From NCBI RefSeq assembly GCF_004331955.1, contig NZ_CP036532.1, positions 3,311,501 through 3,375,500 on the forward strand: a stretch of 64,000 nucleotides of DNA, given 5' to 3'. A model generated the notes under the pieces. That model ran no database searches, had not been told where the DNA came from, and was given only the letters and a program-made list of their open reading frames with translations. Of this stretch, positions 46,477 to 56,011 are shown piece after piece. The translations under genes and the position numbers were made by a program. The DNA comes from Roseitalea porphyridii. Lineage in GTDB: Bacteria > Pseudomonadota > Alphaproteobacteria > Rhizobiales > Rhizobiaceae. The stretch's first letter is position 1, and each line of letters opens with the position of its first letter.

Positions 46477-47205
46477 ATGGATATCAGTCCCGACCAATGG
46501 ATCCTCTTGGAATGGCGCGACTGGCGGCTCAACGCCACAATCGTCTTCACTTGGGCCATTATGGCGTTGCTGGTCCTAGGCTCATGGTCGATCACTGCGC
46601 GCCTTTCGGAGGGCGAGACCGTCTCGCGCTGGCAGGTCATGCTCGAGGTCATCGTTTCGGGCATCCGCGACCAGATCGCCGATGTCGGTGCACACGAGCC
46701 GGCGCGCTATCTGCCGTTCATCGGGACTCTGTTCCTGTTCATCGCCACGGCCAACCTGCTGACGATCATCCCCGGCTACCAGCCTCCGACCGGCTCGCTG
46801 TCGACGACCGCCGCGCTAGCCGTTTGCGTGCTGATCGCCGTGCCGGTCTTCACCATCGCCCAGCGCGGCCTGGGCGCCTATCTGCGCAACTACATCCAGC
46901 CAACGCCTTTGATGCTGCCGTTCAACCTGATCGGGGAGTTCTCGAGGACATTGGCGCTGGCCATCCGTCTTTATGGCAATGTGATGAGCGGGACGATCAT
47001 CGTCGGCATACTCATTGCCGTCGCGCCGTTCTTCTTTCCGGTGATGATGCAGCTTCTGGGGCTGCTGACCGGGTTGATCCAGGCCTACATCTTCGCCGTG
47101 CTGGCCATGGTCTACATCGCCTCGGCCACCCGCACGCGTCAGCGGAACGAGGATGGCGGACGGGCGACCAGCGGCGAAAAAACCGAAACGGAACAGGAGA
47201 GATGA
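46477..47205 (+). CDS. atpB: N-type ATPase subunit a
   Basis: This 242-residue stator channel subunit has about six helices. The essential Arg that faces the c-ring is in 'LALAIRLYGNVMSG' (residues about 162-175), and the C-terminal helix 'GLIQAYIFAVLAMVYIA' is conserved. It overlaps the c-subunit gene by 4 bp (ATGA, 47202-47205). Confidence 0.92.
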   Translation: MDISPDQWILLEWRDWRLNATIVFTWAIMALLVLGSWSITARLSEGETVSRWQVMLEVIVSGIRDQIADVGAHEPARYLPFIGTLFLFIATANLLTIIPGYQPPTGSLSTTAALAVCVLIAVPVFTIAQRGLGAYLRNYIQPTPLMLPFNLIGEFSRTLALAIRLYGNVMSGTIIVGILIAVAPFFFPVMMQLLGLLTGLIQAYIFAVLAMVYIASATRTRQRNEDGGRATSGEKTETEQER

Positions 47206-47489
47206 TCATGGACGCCGCCACATGGATCGCCATCGTGTCGATCGTCACCGCCGGGCTGACCATCGCCATCGGCTCGATCGGCCCGGCCCTCGCCGAGGGA
47301 CGCGCCGCCTCCAACGCGCTGATGGCGATCGCCCAACAGCCCGACGAAGCAAACACCATAACCCGGACGCTGTTCGTCAGCCTGGCGATGATCGAATCGA
47401 CGGCGATCTATTGTTTCGTGGTCGCGATGATCCTGATTTTCGCCAATCCCTTCACGGCCGCCGCAACACAAGCCGCCACGGGAGGTTAG
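47202..47489 (+). CDS. atpE: N-type ATPase subunit c (rotor ring)
   Basis: This 95-residue hairpin has two long helices. With the start at ATG 47202 the ion-site residues fall at Glu32 ('PALAEGRAA'), Glu65, Ser66 and Tyr70 ('AMIESTAIYC'). Glu65, Ser66 and Tyr70 match the Na+-binding site of Ilyobacter-type c-subunits, but residue 32 is Glu rather than Gln, giving two carboxylates, as reported for N-ATPase c-rings. Those rings are large; whether this one binds Na+ or H+ cannot be told from sequence. Confidence 0.93.
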   Translation: MIMDAATWIAIVSIVTAGLTIAIGSIGPALAEGRAASNALMAIAQQPDEANTITRTLFVSLAMIESTAIYCFVVAMILIFANPFTAAATQAATGG

Positions 47490-47491
47490 CC

Positions 47492-48292
47492 GTGCACATC
47501 GACTGGCTGACCGTCACGGCCCAGATCGTCAACTTCCTGATCCTGGTATGGCTGCTTCAGCGGTTCCTGTACCGGCCGATCATTATCGCGATGGCACGGC
47601 GCGAAGCGCGTATCGAGGCCCGGCTCGCCGGTGCCAAGTCCGCCCGGCAGGATGCCGAGGACGAGGCGCAGGCCTGGCGGGACAAGCAGCGGGAACTGGA
47701 CGATCGCAAGTCGGCAATCATTGAGGAGGCACGACGCGAGGCCGAAAGCATGCGCGCCCGGCTGGAAGAGGAGATACGTGCCGAGATGAAGGAAAGGCGC
47801 AGCGCCTGGGCCGAGCATCTGCAGGAGGAGCGTGAGGATGTCGCGCAGGCCCTGCGCAAGCGCATGGCGCGCCATGTCCAGGAAACGACACGCAGAATTC
47901 TCGCCGACTTCGCCGATGCCGATCTCGCCGGTCAGGTCGCCAAGGAGTTCGGCTTGAGGCTCGAGGCATTGGGCGACGACGACCGCCAGCGGCTTGCCGA
48001 GGCCGCCGCAAGAACCCGCAATCCGGCACTGGTCGAAAGCGGCGTCACGCTGACCGCGCCGGTGCGCGCACGCATCACGCGCGCGATTCACGAGCAGATC
48101 GCAGACGGCATGAAGGTGAATTATCGGACGGCCGAGGACGTGTTGATGGGGGTGCGGTTGACCGTTGGCGACCAGACGTTGGAATGGTCTGCGGGCGAAT
48201 ACCTGGACCGGGTCGAGACACTCGTCGCCGAAGCGCTGGAGACGGCCGGCCGTGCTGGCCGGATCGAAGCGCAGGAGCCATCGCGTGCTTGA
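47492..48292 (+). CDS. atpF: N-type ATPase subunit b with delta-like C-terminal domain
   Basis: This 266-residue stator subunit starts at GTG 47492 with GGGAGG just upstream. The N-terminal membrane anchor ('[18 protein letters not shown]') leads into a long charged coiled coil (residues about 30-140). The extra C-terminal domain (about 150-266, ending '[18 protein letters not shown]') likely replaces the delta subunit, because no atpH gene is in the operon. Overlaps atpA by 8 bp. Confidence 0.9.
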   Translation: MHIDWLTVTAQIVNFLILVWLLQRFLYRPIIIAMARREARIEARLAGAKSARQDAEDEAQAWRDKQRELDDRKSAIIEEARREAESMRARLEEEIRAEMKERRSAWAEHLQEEREDVAQALRKRMARHVQETTRRILADFADADLAGQVAKEFGLRLEALGDDDRQRLAEAAARTRNPALVESGVTLTAPVRARITRAIHEQIADGMKVNYRTAEDVLMGVRLTVGDQTLEWSAGEYLDRVETLVAEALETAGRAGRIEAQEPSRA

Positions 48293-49829
48293 GCGGTTCA
48301 GCGAGGATCTGTTCGGCCGGATGGAAGAGGTGCTTGCAGACACCAGGCCGGCCCTCAAGATCGCCGAGGTCGCGCGCGTGCTCAATGTCGGCAACGGCAT
48401 CGCCGAACTGGCCGGCTTCACGGACCTTCGGGCGGACGAACTGGTCACATTCACCAGCGGAGAGATGGGCATTGCCTCAAATCTCGGCGAAGAGCGCACG
48501 GGCGTGATCGTCCTTGGCGACGCGTCGCGGATCCGACCCGGCGAAAAGGTCCGCCGTACCGGCCGCGTCGTCGATGTGCCGGTGGGCGAGGCGATGGTCG
48601 GCCGGGTCGTCGACGCGCTTGGCCGGCCCATCGACGAACGCGGGCCGATCCGCGCCGACCAACGCATGCCGATTGAAAGACCCGCCGCCCCCATCATCCA
48701 CCGGGCGCCGGTCGACCAGCCACTGCCCACCGGCATCAAGGCGATTGACGCGGCGATACCCATCGGCCGGGGGCAGCGCGAACTGATCCTGGGCGACCGG
48801 CAGACCGGCAAGACAGCGATCGGCGTCGACGCCATCCTTAACCAGCGCGATACCGGCGTGCTCTCGATCTACTGCGCCATCGGCCAGCGCGCTTCGGCGG
48901 TGGCGCGTGTCGTTCAGTCGTTGATGGACGGCGGGGCGCTCGACCGCTCCATCGTCGTCGTCGCCGGCGGAGAGGACGCGCCGGGCCTGCAATTCATTGC
49001 GCCCTATGCGGCTACCACGATGGCGGAGGCGTTCATGGCCGCCGGCCGCGACGTGCTGATCGTCTATGACGACCTGACCCGTCATGCCCGGGCCTATCGC
49101 GAACTGTCGCTGCTGCTGCGCCGACCGCCGGGACGCGAGGCCTATCCGGGCGACATCTTCTACATCCACTCGCGGCTTCTGGAACGCTCGACCCGGCTCA
49201 AGGACGAATATGGCGGAGGCTCGCTGACCGCGCTGCCGGTCATCGAGACCCAGGCGCAGAACATCTCCGCCTACATTCCCACCAACCTGATCTCGATCAC
49301 CGACGGGCAGGTCTACCTTTCGCCCGAATTGTTCGAAAAGGGACATCTGCCGGCCATCGACATCGGCGCATCGGTCAGCCGCGTCGGCGGCAAGGCCCAG
49401 CTCCCGGCCTACCGTGCCGTGGCCGGCGATCTACGCCTGTCCTACTCGCAGTTCGAAGAGCTCGAGAGCTTCGCGCGCTTCGGGACGCAGCTCGACGAGG
49501 ATACCAGGGCCCGGCTCACCCGCGGACGGCGCGTGCGTGCGGTGCTGATGCAAGCCGAACGCGAGCATCTGGGGGTCGCCGAGCAGATCGCCGGGCTTCT
49601 GGCCGCGACGGAGGGGCTGTTCGACGAGATTCCGGTCGACCGCATCAGGCAGGCCGAGCAGGCCGCGCGGAAAGCCGCGCAACGCCATTGCCCGGAGATC
49701 TGCGCGCGGATCGAACGCGGCGGTGATCTCGAAGAGGCCGACCGCGAGGCGCTGGTCACGGAGATGGACACCGCACTTGTAGCCTTCAGACCGGCCCGGC
49801 AGGACGAGGACGGCGATGGAGACGCTTGA
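48285..49829 (+). CDS. atpA: N-type ATPase subunit alpha
   Basis: This 514-residue regulatory subunit has the P-loop '[15 protein letters not shown]' (residues about 168-182) and '[17 protein letters not shown]'. The start is GTG 48285 ('LERFSED' follows), inside the end of atpF. Its extended N-terminus binds the stator. It overlaps atpG by 14 bp. Confidence 0.92.
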   Translation: MLERFSEDLFGRMEEVLADTRPALKIAEVARVLNVGNGIAELAGFTDLRADELVTFTSGEMGIASNLGEERTGVIVLGDASRIRPGEKVRRTGRVVDVPVGEAMVGRVVDALGRPIDERGPIRADQRMPIERPAAPIIHRAPVDQPLPTGIKAIDAAIPIGRGQRELILGDRQTGKTAIGVDAILNQRDTGVLSIYCAIGQRASAVARVVQSLMDGGALDRSIVVVAGGEDAPGLQFIAPYAATTMAEAFMAAGRDVLIVYDDLTRHARAYRELSLLLRRPPGREAYPGDIFYIHSRLLERSTRLKDEYGGGSLTALPVIETQAQNISAYIPTNLISITDGQVYLSPELFEKGHLPAIDIGASVSRVGGKAQLPAYRAVAGDLRLSYSQFEELESFARFGTQLDEDTRARLTRGRRVRAVLMQAEREHLGVAEQIAGLLAATEGLFDEIPVDRIRQAEQAARKAAQRHCPEICARIERGGDLEEADREALVTEMDTALVAFRPARQDEDGDGDA

Positions 49830-50721
49830 AGCACTATCGGCCCGGCTCGCCACGACCGAGGACATCAAGTCCATCGTTCGAACGATGAAGTCGCTTTCGT
49901 CGGCATCGATCCGCCAATACGAGCACGCCGTCGAAGCGATGAGCGACTACGAGCGGGCGATCGAGCTCGGCCTGAGGGCGGTGTTGCGCGACCGGCGGCG
50001 GCAGGGTGGCTGGTTACCGACCCGCGGCGAACGGCCGCCGGGGCGACGCCACGCGCTGATTGTCATCGGCTCGGATCGCGGCCTTTGCGGGCGCTTCAAC
50101 GACCGGATCGCGCGCCACGCAAGGCTCGCCATCGACGCGGTGGCCTCGAACGGGGAGCAGGCGCGTCCGCTGCTCTGCGTTGTCGGACTGCGCGCCGCCG
50201 CAAGGCTCGAGGCAGCTGGGCACCCGGCCGACCGGCTGTTCATGCTGCCCGGATCGATCGCCGGCCTTGCCGGCTCGGTGCAAAAGGTGGCCATTGAGGT
50301 CGATCGCTGGTCTTCCGATGAAGGCGCAAACAGGGTCGACATCGTCTTCAACCGACGCAACGAGCATGCGCTGGCCGAACCGGTCCGGCGCGCCGTGCTG
50401 CCGGTTCCGCGTGACTATCTGGACGGGCTATCCCGCCAAGACTGGCCATCGCGCGGACTACCCCTTTTTCGTATGGATGCGGCGCGGCTGTTCAACTGGC
50501 TCATCGGCCAATTTCTGTTCGTCAGGCTTTACCAGTCGCTTGCGGAATCGCTGGCCAGCGAGCACGCCTCCCGCCTCGCGGCCATGCAGAACGCAGAACG
50601 CAACATCGACGACCGACGCGAGGTCCTGCAAGCGCAGTACCGCAAGAAGCGCCAGGAGACGATCACGCGGGAGTTGCTCGACGTCGTTGCCGGGTTCGAG
50701 TCGGTGCGTGCCCGGCGGTAG
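49816..50721 (+). CDS. atpG: N-type ATPase subunit gamma
   Basis: This 301-residue central-stalk subunit has long N- and C-terminal helices around a Rossmann-like core ('[15 protein letters not shown]'). The N-terminus '[24 protein letters not shown]' is typical. It ends the operon. A full set D-C-Q-R-B-E-F-A-G is present, with no delta gene, so the enzyme should be complete. Confidence 0.9.
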   Translation: METLEALSARLATTEDIKSIVRTMKSLSSASIRQYEHAVEAMSDYERAIELGLRAVLRDRRRQGGWLPTRGERPPGRRHALIVIGSDRGLCGRFNDRIARHARLAIDAVASNGEQARPLLCVVGLRAAARLEAAGHPADRLFMLPGSIAGLAGSVQKVAIEVDRWSSDEGANRVDIVFNRRNEHALAEPVRRAVLPVPRDYLDGLSRQDWPSRGLPLFRMDAARLFNWLIGQFLFVRLYQSLAESLASEHASRLAAMQNAERNIDDRREVLQAQYRKKRQETITRELLDVVAGFESVRARR

Positions 50722-51040
50722 CGTTCTAGGCAGAGCCAAACTCGCCGGGTCACAACAGCCCCACCGAAAAGCAGAGATCAGCTCTAGCGGACGCCTCGGA
50801 TGCTGACCGGGGGGCAATGGTCCGACAACGAACAGCGATCGAGCGAGGTCCGTGAAGCCGCGGCGTTTGCGGCCAAACGCCGGTGGCCCTGTCGGTTCGA
50901 CGGGCCCCGTTGCGCCACTGTCACGCTGGTTTCACCTTCAGGCGCACGCTAGTCTTGGCCACGTCGTTCGGCCTGATGGCGACGCAAAGAACGGGTTCAT
51001 TCGGCTTTGCATCAGTCCAAGAAGCCGCGAACTTGGTCCG
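50722..51040. other. Intergenic DNA after the N-ATPase operon
   Basis: I see no credible gene or RNA in these 319 bases. They probably represent the 3' flank of the operon and the edge of the decayed region. A hairpin serving leftward transcription lies just beyond, at 51041-51073. Confidence 0.4.
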
Positions 51041-51073
51041 AAACAAAGAAGAAGCCCCGCCGAAGCGGGCCCA
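51041..51073 (-). terminator. Candidate rho-independent terminator for leftward transcription
   Basis: On the minus strand the hairpin GCCCGC-TTCG-GCGGGGC (five paired bases plus a bulge) is followed by the T-rich run TTCTTCTTTG. It lies beyond the decayed permease gene and would stop leftward transcripts before they reach the N-ATPase genes. Confidence 0.55.
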
Positions 51074-51129
51074 GTTGCCGCAGACGTTAAAGTGCGGCGG
51101 CTGGGGCGCCGCTGATACCCGTCGGGCAC

Positions 51130-51525
51130 CTATTCCTTGATGTACGGCTGGCCGTCCGCGGCGGGTGGTCGTGAGCGGCCGACAATGCCCGCCACCACGA
51201 TGATCGTCGCGATGTAGGGCGACATGGCCAGGAACTCCGACGGGATCGGTGTTTGCAGCAATGCCAGCTTCTGCTGCATGGCGTCGGCGAAACCGAAGAC
51301 GAGCGCGGCCAGCAACGCGCCAACCGGATGCCAGCGCCCGAAAATCATCGCGGCAAGGCCGATGAAGCCGCGGCCACCGGTCATGTTCTCGTGAAACCGT
51401 CCGACCGAGCCAAGCGTGAACCATGCCCCGCCGAAACCGGCGACCATGCCCGCGACGGTGACGTTGATGTAGCGGGTCTGATAGACATTGATGCCCAGCG
51501 TATCGGCAGCGCGCGGATACTCGCG
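51130..51525 (-). pseudogene. ABC transporter permease C-terminal fragment
   Basis: The minus strand encodes the last ~130 residues of a BMP/branched-substrate permease ('PRAADTLGINVYQTRYINVTVAGMVAGFGG', 'FMAMSPYIATIIVVAG'-type end). It is cut at about 51525, where it joins a prophage-type ParB/methylase fragment in a different frame. Only the C-terminal part of a permease normally of 300 or more residues remains, so it cannot be functional. Confidence 0.78.
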
Positions 51526-52235
51526 TCGATCGGCTGGTCCGAACCGATGACCGCGCGCAGGAAGGCGCGATCACCGCCATCGCCACAGCCGAGCCGATGT
51601 TCGCCCAGCTGCCAGATGTCGCCCGGTTGCGTGACCGGGTCGGCTGGCACCGGCGGGATGGCCTCATCGTCCGGGTCGACCGCCATGGTCAGGGCAACAT
51701 CGATCTCGCCCGGGGAGAAGCCGGTCAGATCGACACCGATCTCGCTGTCGAGCGCTGACAGCTCACCCAGCTCGATCCGCAGCATCTCGGTGTCCCAGGA
51801 CGCGTTCAGCCCGATCTTGTTGTCGGCCAACCTCAGAGCGCGCTTTTGACGATCGGACATACCGGCAAGCGTGATTGTCGGCACGCGGCCAAGGTCGATC
51901 TGCTTGGCTGCCAGGAGCCGCCCATGGCCGGCGATGATCTCGCCGTCAGGGTCGATCAGGATCGGATTGACAGAGCCGAACGCCTCGATCGAGGCCGCGA
52001 TCTGGTCGATCTGCCGCCTGGGATGGGTGCGCGCATTGTGTTTGAAGGGCCGAAGCTCGGAGGGGGTCGACAGACGACGGTCAGGTCCGATGGCACTTTG
52101 TGACCGACGGTCATGGGCACGCCTCTTGCGTGTCTTCTCGTTTGTTGGCCGCAGCATGGACCGATCCGTCGCGCCGCCAAAATCTGCTGGCAAATCCCGC
52201 TGGACTTTGGCGGCAAGCCGAGCACAGTTGTCCAC
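51526..52235 (-). pseudogene. ParB-like/DNA methylase N-terminal fragment (prophage type), truncated
   Basis: The minus strand reads a ParB-N type domain ('LRPFKHNARTHPRRQIDQIAASIEAFGSVNPILI', abbreviated) with 'IIAGHGRLLAAKQI' (GHGR motif) and 'RALRLADNKIGLNASWD', then the linker 'DIWQLGEHRLGCGDGGD' that normally precedes a DNA methyltransferase domain, which is missing. The true N-terminus probably starts 'MTVGHKVPSDLTVVCRP' in a neighbouring frame; adding one C to a five-C run near 52070 would join it to the main frame. It is a truncated phage gene fused to the permease fragment. Confidence 0.75.
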
Positions 52236-52300
52236 AGCCTGGCACGCCGGGCTCTTCTCGGTAACGGCGGCCCTCGCCGCCCAATCGAGGAGAGCAGATC

Positions 52301-52626
52301 ATGCCATCACCAAAAACCCAGACCGACCGGCCGGACGCCCGAACGGATCACGTCGAACCGCGTTGCAATCGCGGCGCTGACAAGGCCGGCGGACGTTCTG
52401 CGGCAGGCAAGCCCGGCCCGCCGGCCAGCCGACCAAGCTCGACAGAATCGTTCCGCAGCTCTCAAAGCCCAATGGCGCCAGTCTTGAAGCGTTGATGACA
52501 CTGACCGGTTGGCAGGCCCATTCGGTCCGCGGCGCCCTTGCCGGCAGCCTCAAGCGCAAGGGGCACCAGATCGTCTCCGACAAAACCGATGGCGTCCGCC
52601 GCTACCGGATCGCGGTGACGCCATGA
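52301..52626 (+). pseudogene. DUF3489-like phage/genomic-island protein, broken
   Basis: The C-terminal part 'LDRIVPQLSKPNGASLEALMTLTGWQAHSVRGALAGSLKRKG' (only its W, H, S and G pattern quoted as evidence) and 'RRYRIAVTP' match the short DUF3489 helix-turn-helix proteins of prophages and islands. The upstream reading from ATG 52301 is in another frame and ends in a stop at 52493-52495, so the gene is interrupted. Confidence 0.6.
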
Positions 52627-53126
52627 GGCCTCATCACGACCCCGATGCGCTGAGCGCCCTCATCGCAGAGCTCGACGATGCCGATCTCGATGGTCTGCGC
52701 GCCCGATGGCGCCATCATTAAGGACCGCCGCCCAAGCTGCGATCGGTCGAACTGCTCCGCCTGTCGCTGGCCTGGCGGCTGCAAGCCGCACAGCTGGGCG
52801 GTCTTGATGCCAAGGCACGCAAGCAGTTGCGCAAGCGCGGGCCCGTTCAGGCCGAGGGGCTCGATCTTGGCATCGGTGCCCGCCTCAGGCGTCAATGGAA
52901 GGGCACGATGGTCGAGGTGGTCGTCGAGGCTGACGGGTTCCGCTTTGATGGCACGCTCTATCCCAGCCTGTCGGCGGCGGCCGCCGCCATTGCCGGCACC
53001 CGCTGTCAGCTGCTCGATGAAGGGCTGCGCATTCGCCATCTCCGCGCCACCGGAGGCGGTGACATCGGCAATCAGCCGTTCGAGCGCGTCGTGATCGACG
53101 GTGGCGTTTTCCCCGGACATCGCTAA
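52623..53126 (+). pseudogene. DUF2924-like phage/island protein with in-frame stop
   Basis: From ATG 52623 the reading gives 'PDALSALIAELDDADLDGLRARWRHH', then TAA at 52719-52721, and continues in the same frame with 'PPPKLRSVELLRLSLAWRLQAA', 'IGARLRRQWKGTMVEVVVE' and 'YPSLSAAAAAIAGTR' (DUF2924 pattern). A Tyr codon mutated to TAA is the simplest explanation. The short C-terminus also differs from the family's usual ending. Confidence 0.7.
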
Positions 53127-53275
53127 TGCGTAGCCGATCGGTGGCGACCGACGCAATTGCAATCAGGCGCGCGGAAGCTTGGGACAAGCCAAGTGTTGAT
53201 GTGGCCTGGAAACAAGAAATGCCGCTATGCTTCGTTCAATAGAGGCCAACGCAAAGTCACAAACGGGGGAAATCG

Positions 53276-54283
53276 ATGTCCGCAGTATGGGGCGTGCACA
53301 TGCCCGAAAGCTTGGGCTTCGATGCAGTGGAACAGGGCTTTGTGGCAATTGGCTGGCCCGAGCTTGGCGATCTGCGCCAAATCGGTGCGAGCCGGGAGGC
53401 GGTGAAGGCGGCGGTGGCCGAGGCCTACCCTGACCTTAAGGAAGGCAGCATTCCGGTTACCGCCGGCGTCCTCTTCCGCTTTGTGCACGAAATCGAGGCC
53501 GGCGATGTCGTCATCTATCCATCAAAGCATGACCGCCAGGTCAACATCGGCCGCTTCACAGGCGAAATCGAGCATGTGCCTGTCGACGAAATGCCGAACC
53601 GGCGCAGGGTCGAATGGCTCGGTCACTTTCCACGCAGCGATTTCTCGCAATCCGCTCTTTATGAAATCGGATCGTTCCTGACGCTCTTTTCGGTGCGGAC
53701 GCACGTGGCCGAGTTCCTTGCCAAGGTTGCTCTGGCTTCCCCGCGTCAAGCGGAGGCCGAAGAGGTCGCTTCGGCCGATGATGACAGCGTCACTGGAACG
53801 GTGTCGCGGCAAGCCGTCGAGACAACACAGGATTTCGTGGTTCGAAGACTGCACAATGGGTTGAGTGGTTTCGAATTCGAGCATTTCACGGCGCACCTTC
53901 TCGAATGCATGGGCTACACGGCACGCGTTTCCGAGAAGACCGGCGATGGCGGAGTGGATGTGATCGCCCATACCGACGAGCTCGGTTTCGAACCTCCGAT
54001 CATAAAGGTCCAATGCAAGCGACGCACCGATCAGATTGGCGAGCCTGAAGTCAGCCAGTTGCTCGGCACATTAGGCGAAGGGGAGTGCGCGCTATTCGTC
54101 ACGCTTGGCTCATATAGCCGGGCCGCGCGGGCATTGGAACGCAACCGACCCAAACTCCGGCTGATAGACGGCGAGCAACTCGTCCGACTGTTCATGGAGA
54201 ACTACGCCAAGTTTTCGGCCCGATATCGAACCCTTATTCCGCTCAGGCAGGCCTATATTCCCGATGTTGTGGCGGAGGAATAA
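53276..54283 (+). CDS. Mrr-family restriction endonuclease-like nuclease
   Basis: This 335-residue protein has an N-terminal domain of the kind that precedes Mrr enzymes ('GDVVIYPSKHDRQVNIGRF', about 77-93) and a C-terminal PD-(D/E)xK nuclease core. The catalytic residues are probably Glu200/Glu202 ('SGFEFEHF'), Asp228 ('GDGGVDVI') and Gln246-x-Lys248 ('IKVQCKRR'). Mrr nucleases cut modified DNA (Type IV) or act in solo defence systems. No methylase partner or toxin-antitoxin gene is adjacent. It is the only intact gene between the decayed prophage DNA and the tRNA-Ser gene. Confidence 0.82.
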   Translation: MSAVWGVHMPESLGFDAVEQGFVAIGWPELGDLRQIGASREAVKAAVAEAYPDLKEGSIPVTAGVLFRFVHEIEAGDVVIYPSKHDRQVNIGRFTGEIEHVPVDEMPNRRRVEWLGHFPRSDFSQSALYEIGSFLTLFSVRTHVAEFLAKVALASPRQAEAEEVASADDDSVTGTVSRQAVETTQDFVVRRLHNGLSGFEFEHFTAHLLECMGYTARVSEKTGDGGVDVIAHTDELGFEPPIIKVQCKRRTDQIGEPEVSQLLGTLGEGECALFVTLGSYSRAARALERNRPKLRLIDGEQLVRLFMENYAKFSARYRTLIPLRQAYIPDVVAEE

Positions 54284-54382
54284 GGGGCGAAGTCACAGTC
54301 TTAGCGAGTGGGGCAAACTGTGGGGCACGCCCGTATTACAATCCCATAACCATTTCAAAAAACGGGTGAACTCGGCGAGCAA

Positions 54383-54472
54383 TGGCGGAGAGGGAGGGAT
54401 TCGAACCCCCGATAGAGTTGCCCCTATACCGCATTTCGAGTGCGGCGCTTTCAACCACTCAGCCACCTCTCC
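54383..54472 (-). tRNA. tRNA-Ser, anticodon CGA
   Basis: On the minus strand a 90-base tRNA with encoded CCA can be folded. The 5' acceptor GGAGAGG pairs with CCTCTCC near the 3' end, the anticodon loop reads ACTCGAAAT with CGA, the long variable arm of class II tRNAs is present, and the T-loop contains GGTTCGAATC. The 3' end lies at 54383 and faces the Mrr and prophage fragments, a common target for island integration. Confidence 0.95.
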
Positions 54473-54549
54473 GCACGCGGTGCCGCGCTCTCTAGCGCCA
54501 AGGACGGGCGAAAACAAGACCGCTCAGGGCCATTGTTGGCCGCCGGCGC

Positions 54550-54578
54550 TTGACTTTTCGCCGCCCGCCGATCATAGG
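54550..54578 (+). promoter_or_regulatory. Putative sigma-70 promoter for rplU-rpmA
   Basis: CTTGAC at 54550-54555 and TCATAG at 54573-54578 are 17 bases apart, matching the alphaproteobacterial -35/-10 pattern. It gives a leader of about 250 bases before rplU. The 354-base gap between the tRNA gene and rplU otherwise holds GC-rich leader sequence with no gene. Confidence 0.45.
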
Positions 54579-54826
54579 AACGGCCAGCGTGGCGCGGGCA
54601 TTCCGCGCCGCTGTGTTTTGGTGCGGCGCGGGTCGCGGTTGCGCGAACCGACTACGCCCGCCAGATAGGAACAGCGGCCCGGCCGGACAAGCGGCGGGCC
54701 CCGCCAATGGAACGACAGAACGACAACCGGAACGACTGAACAAGAAGACGGCCGGCGTGCCGGGCGCTCCGCAGGATCGGGGCGGCGATCGCGCCAGAGC
54801 CGGGCCGAACACGAAAGGAAAAAACG

Positions 54827-55522
54827 ATGTTCGCAGTCATCAAGACCGGTGGCAAGCAGTATCGCGTCGCCACCGACGATGTGCTCACCCTCGAAAAGCT
54901 CGACGGCGATGCCGGCGAGATGGTCGAGTTCAATGAAGTGCTCGCCGTGGGCGACGGTGACGACGTCACCATCGGCAGCCCGCGCGTCGACGGCGCCATG
55001 GTGACCGCCGAGGTGGTCACCCAGGGGCGCGGCAAGAAGGTGATCGCCTTCAAGAAGCGCCGCCGGCAGAATTCGCGCCGCAAGCGCGGCCACCGGCAGT
55101 ACCTGACCACGGTGCGCATCTCCGAGATTCTCACCGGCGGCGCCAAGCCGTCCGGGAAGCCGGCAGCCAGGAAGGCTGCAGCGGCCGCCGACGCCGCGCC
55201 CGCCAAACCCGAGAAGGCCGAAAAGGCAAGCCCGGCCAAGGCACCCGCCAAGGACGACAAGGCACCCGCCAAGGACGATACGGCGACGTCGGCGTCCGAT
55301 GCACCGCTGTTCACTGCCCCCGAGGGCGAGAAGGACAAGCTGACCGAGATCAAGGGCATCGGTCCGGTCGCCGAGCGCCAGCTCAACGAGCAGGGCATCA
55401 CCACGTTTGCGCAGATCGCCGCGCTCAGCGCCGACGACATTGCCCGCATCGACGAGGCGATGCCGTTCAGCGCCGCGCAGATCGAGGACTGGCAGGCTCA
55501 GGCCAAGCAGATGGCCGGCTGA
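54827..55522 (+). CDS. rplU: 50S ribosomal protein L21 with C-terminal extension
   Basis: This 231-residue protein begins with a normal L21 domain (residues 1 to about 105; '[14 protein letters not shown]', '[11 protein letters not shown]'). A long Ala/Lys-rich linker follows (about 110-170, with a repeated 'APAKDDK') and then a helix-hairpin-helix-type domain ('[19 protein letters not shown]', about 171-231). Standard L21 is about 103 residues. The extension could bind nucleic acid or another ribosomal component. GAAAGGAAAAAACG precedes the ATG. Confidence 0.95.
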   Translation: MFAVIKTGGKQYRVATDDVLTLEKLDGDAGEMVEFNEVLAVGDGDDVTIGSPRVDGAMVTAEVVTQGRGKKVIAFKKRRRQNSRRKRGHRQYLTTVRISEILTGGAKPSGKPAARKAAAAADAAPAKPEKAEKASPAKAPAKDDKAPAKDDTATSASDAPLFTAPEGEKDKLTEIKGIGPVAERQLNEQGITTFAQIAALSADDIARIDEAMPFSAAQIEDWQAQAKQMAG

Positions 55523-55647
55523 CCGGCCCGCTCCGAAGGTGCGCTGCACAACAGCTTCGCCCTTGAACCCCCCGCCGGAAATGCCCATAAGGAGCATGTG
55601 CCGGTTCGGAAAAGAAGAAGAGCCGTTCGCGGCAGGAGATTGAAGAC

Positions 55648-55908
55648 ATGGCACACAAGAAAGCTGGTGGATCGTCGCGCAACGGTCGCGATTCGGAGTC
55701 CAAACGTCTTGGCGTGAAGAAATTCGGCGGCCAGTCGGTGACCGCAGGCAACATTATCGTGCGCCAGCGCGGCACCAAATGGCACCCGGGCACCAATGTG
55801 GGCATCGGCAAGGACCATACCCTGTTCGCCCTCACCGACGGTGCCGTCGAGTTCAGCCGCAAGGCCAACGGCCGCACCTACGTATCGGTGATGGCGGCCG
55901 CCGACTGA
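55648..55908 (+). CDS. rpmA: 50S ribosomal protein L27
   Basis: This 86-residue protein has the conserved N-terminal '[16 protein letters not shown]' that reaches the ribosomal peptidyl-transferase centre and the 'QRGTKWHPG' core. It follows rplU in the usual order and is followed by a strong terminator at 55965-55995. Confidence 0.98.
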   Translation: MAHKKAGGSSRNGRDSESKRLGVKKFGGQSVTAGNIIVRQRGTKWHPGTNVGIGKDHTLFALTDGAVEFSRKANGRTYVSVMAAAD

Positions 55909-55964
55909 CCGGGCAGCCCAGGCACCCGGCGTTCCAACACCCGGGATTGCACCATTCGTGAACG

Positions 55965-55995
55965 GGGAGTTGGGACGCAACCAACTCCCCTTTTT
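55965..55995 (+). terminator. Rho-independent terminator after rpmA
   Basis: A perfect ten-base-pair stem (GGGGAGTTGG / CCAACTCCCC) with a six-base loop is followed directly by TTTTT. It ends the rplU-rpmA transcript and rules out the GTG at 55958 as the start of the next gene. Confidence 0.93.
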
Positions 55996-56011
55996 GATTC
56001 GGACACGACCC

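Noticed and set aside
54284-54382. An integrase or attachment repeat beside tRNA-Ser
   Set aside because: The short repeated GTGGGGCA motif near 54309-54345 is not a copy of the tRNA 3' end, and no integrase is encoded in the window.
55958-56011. A GTG start for the GNAT gene inside the terminator region
   Set aside because: A perfect ten-pair terminator with a T run overlaps that start, so ATG 56012 is much more likely.
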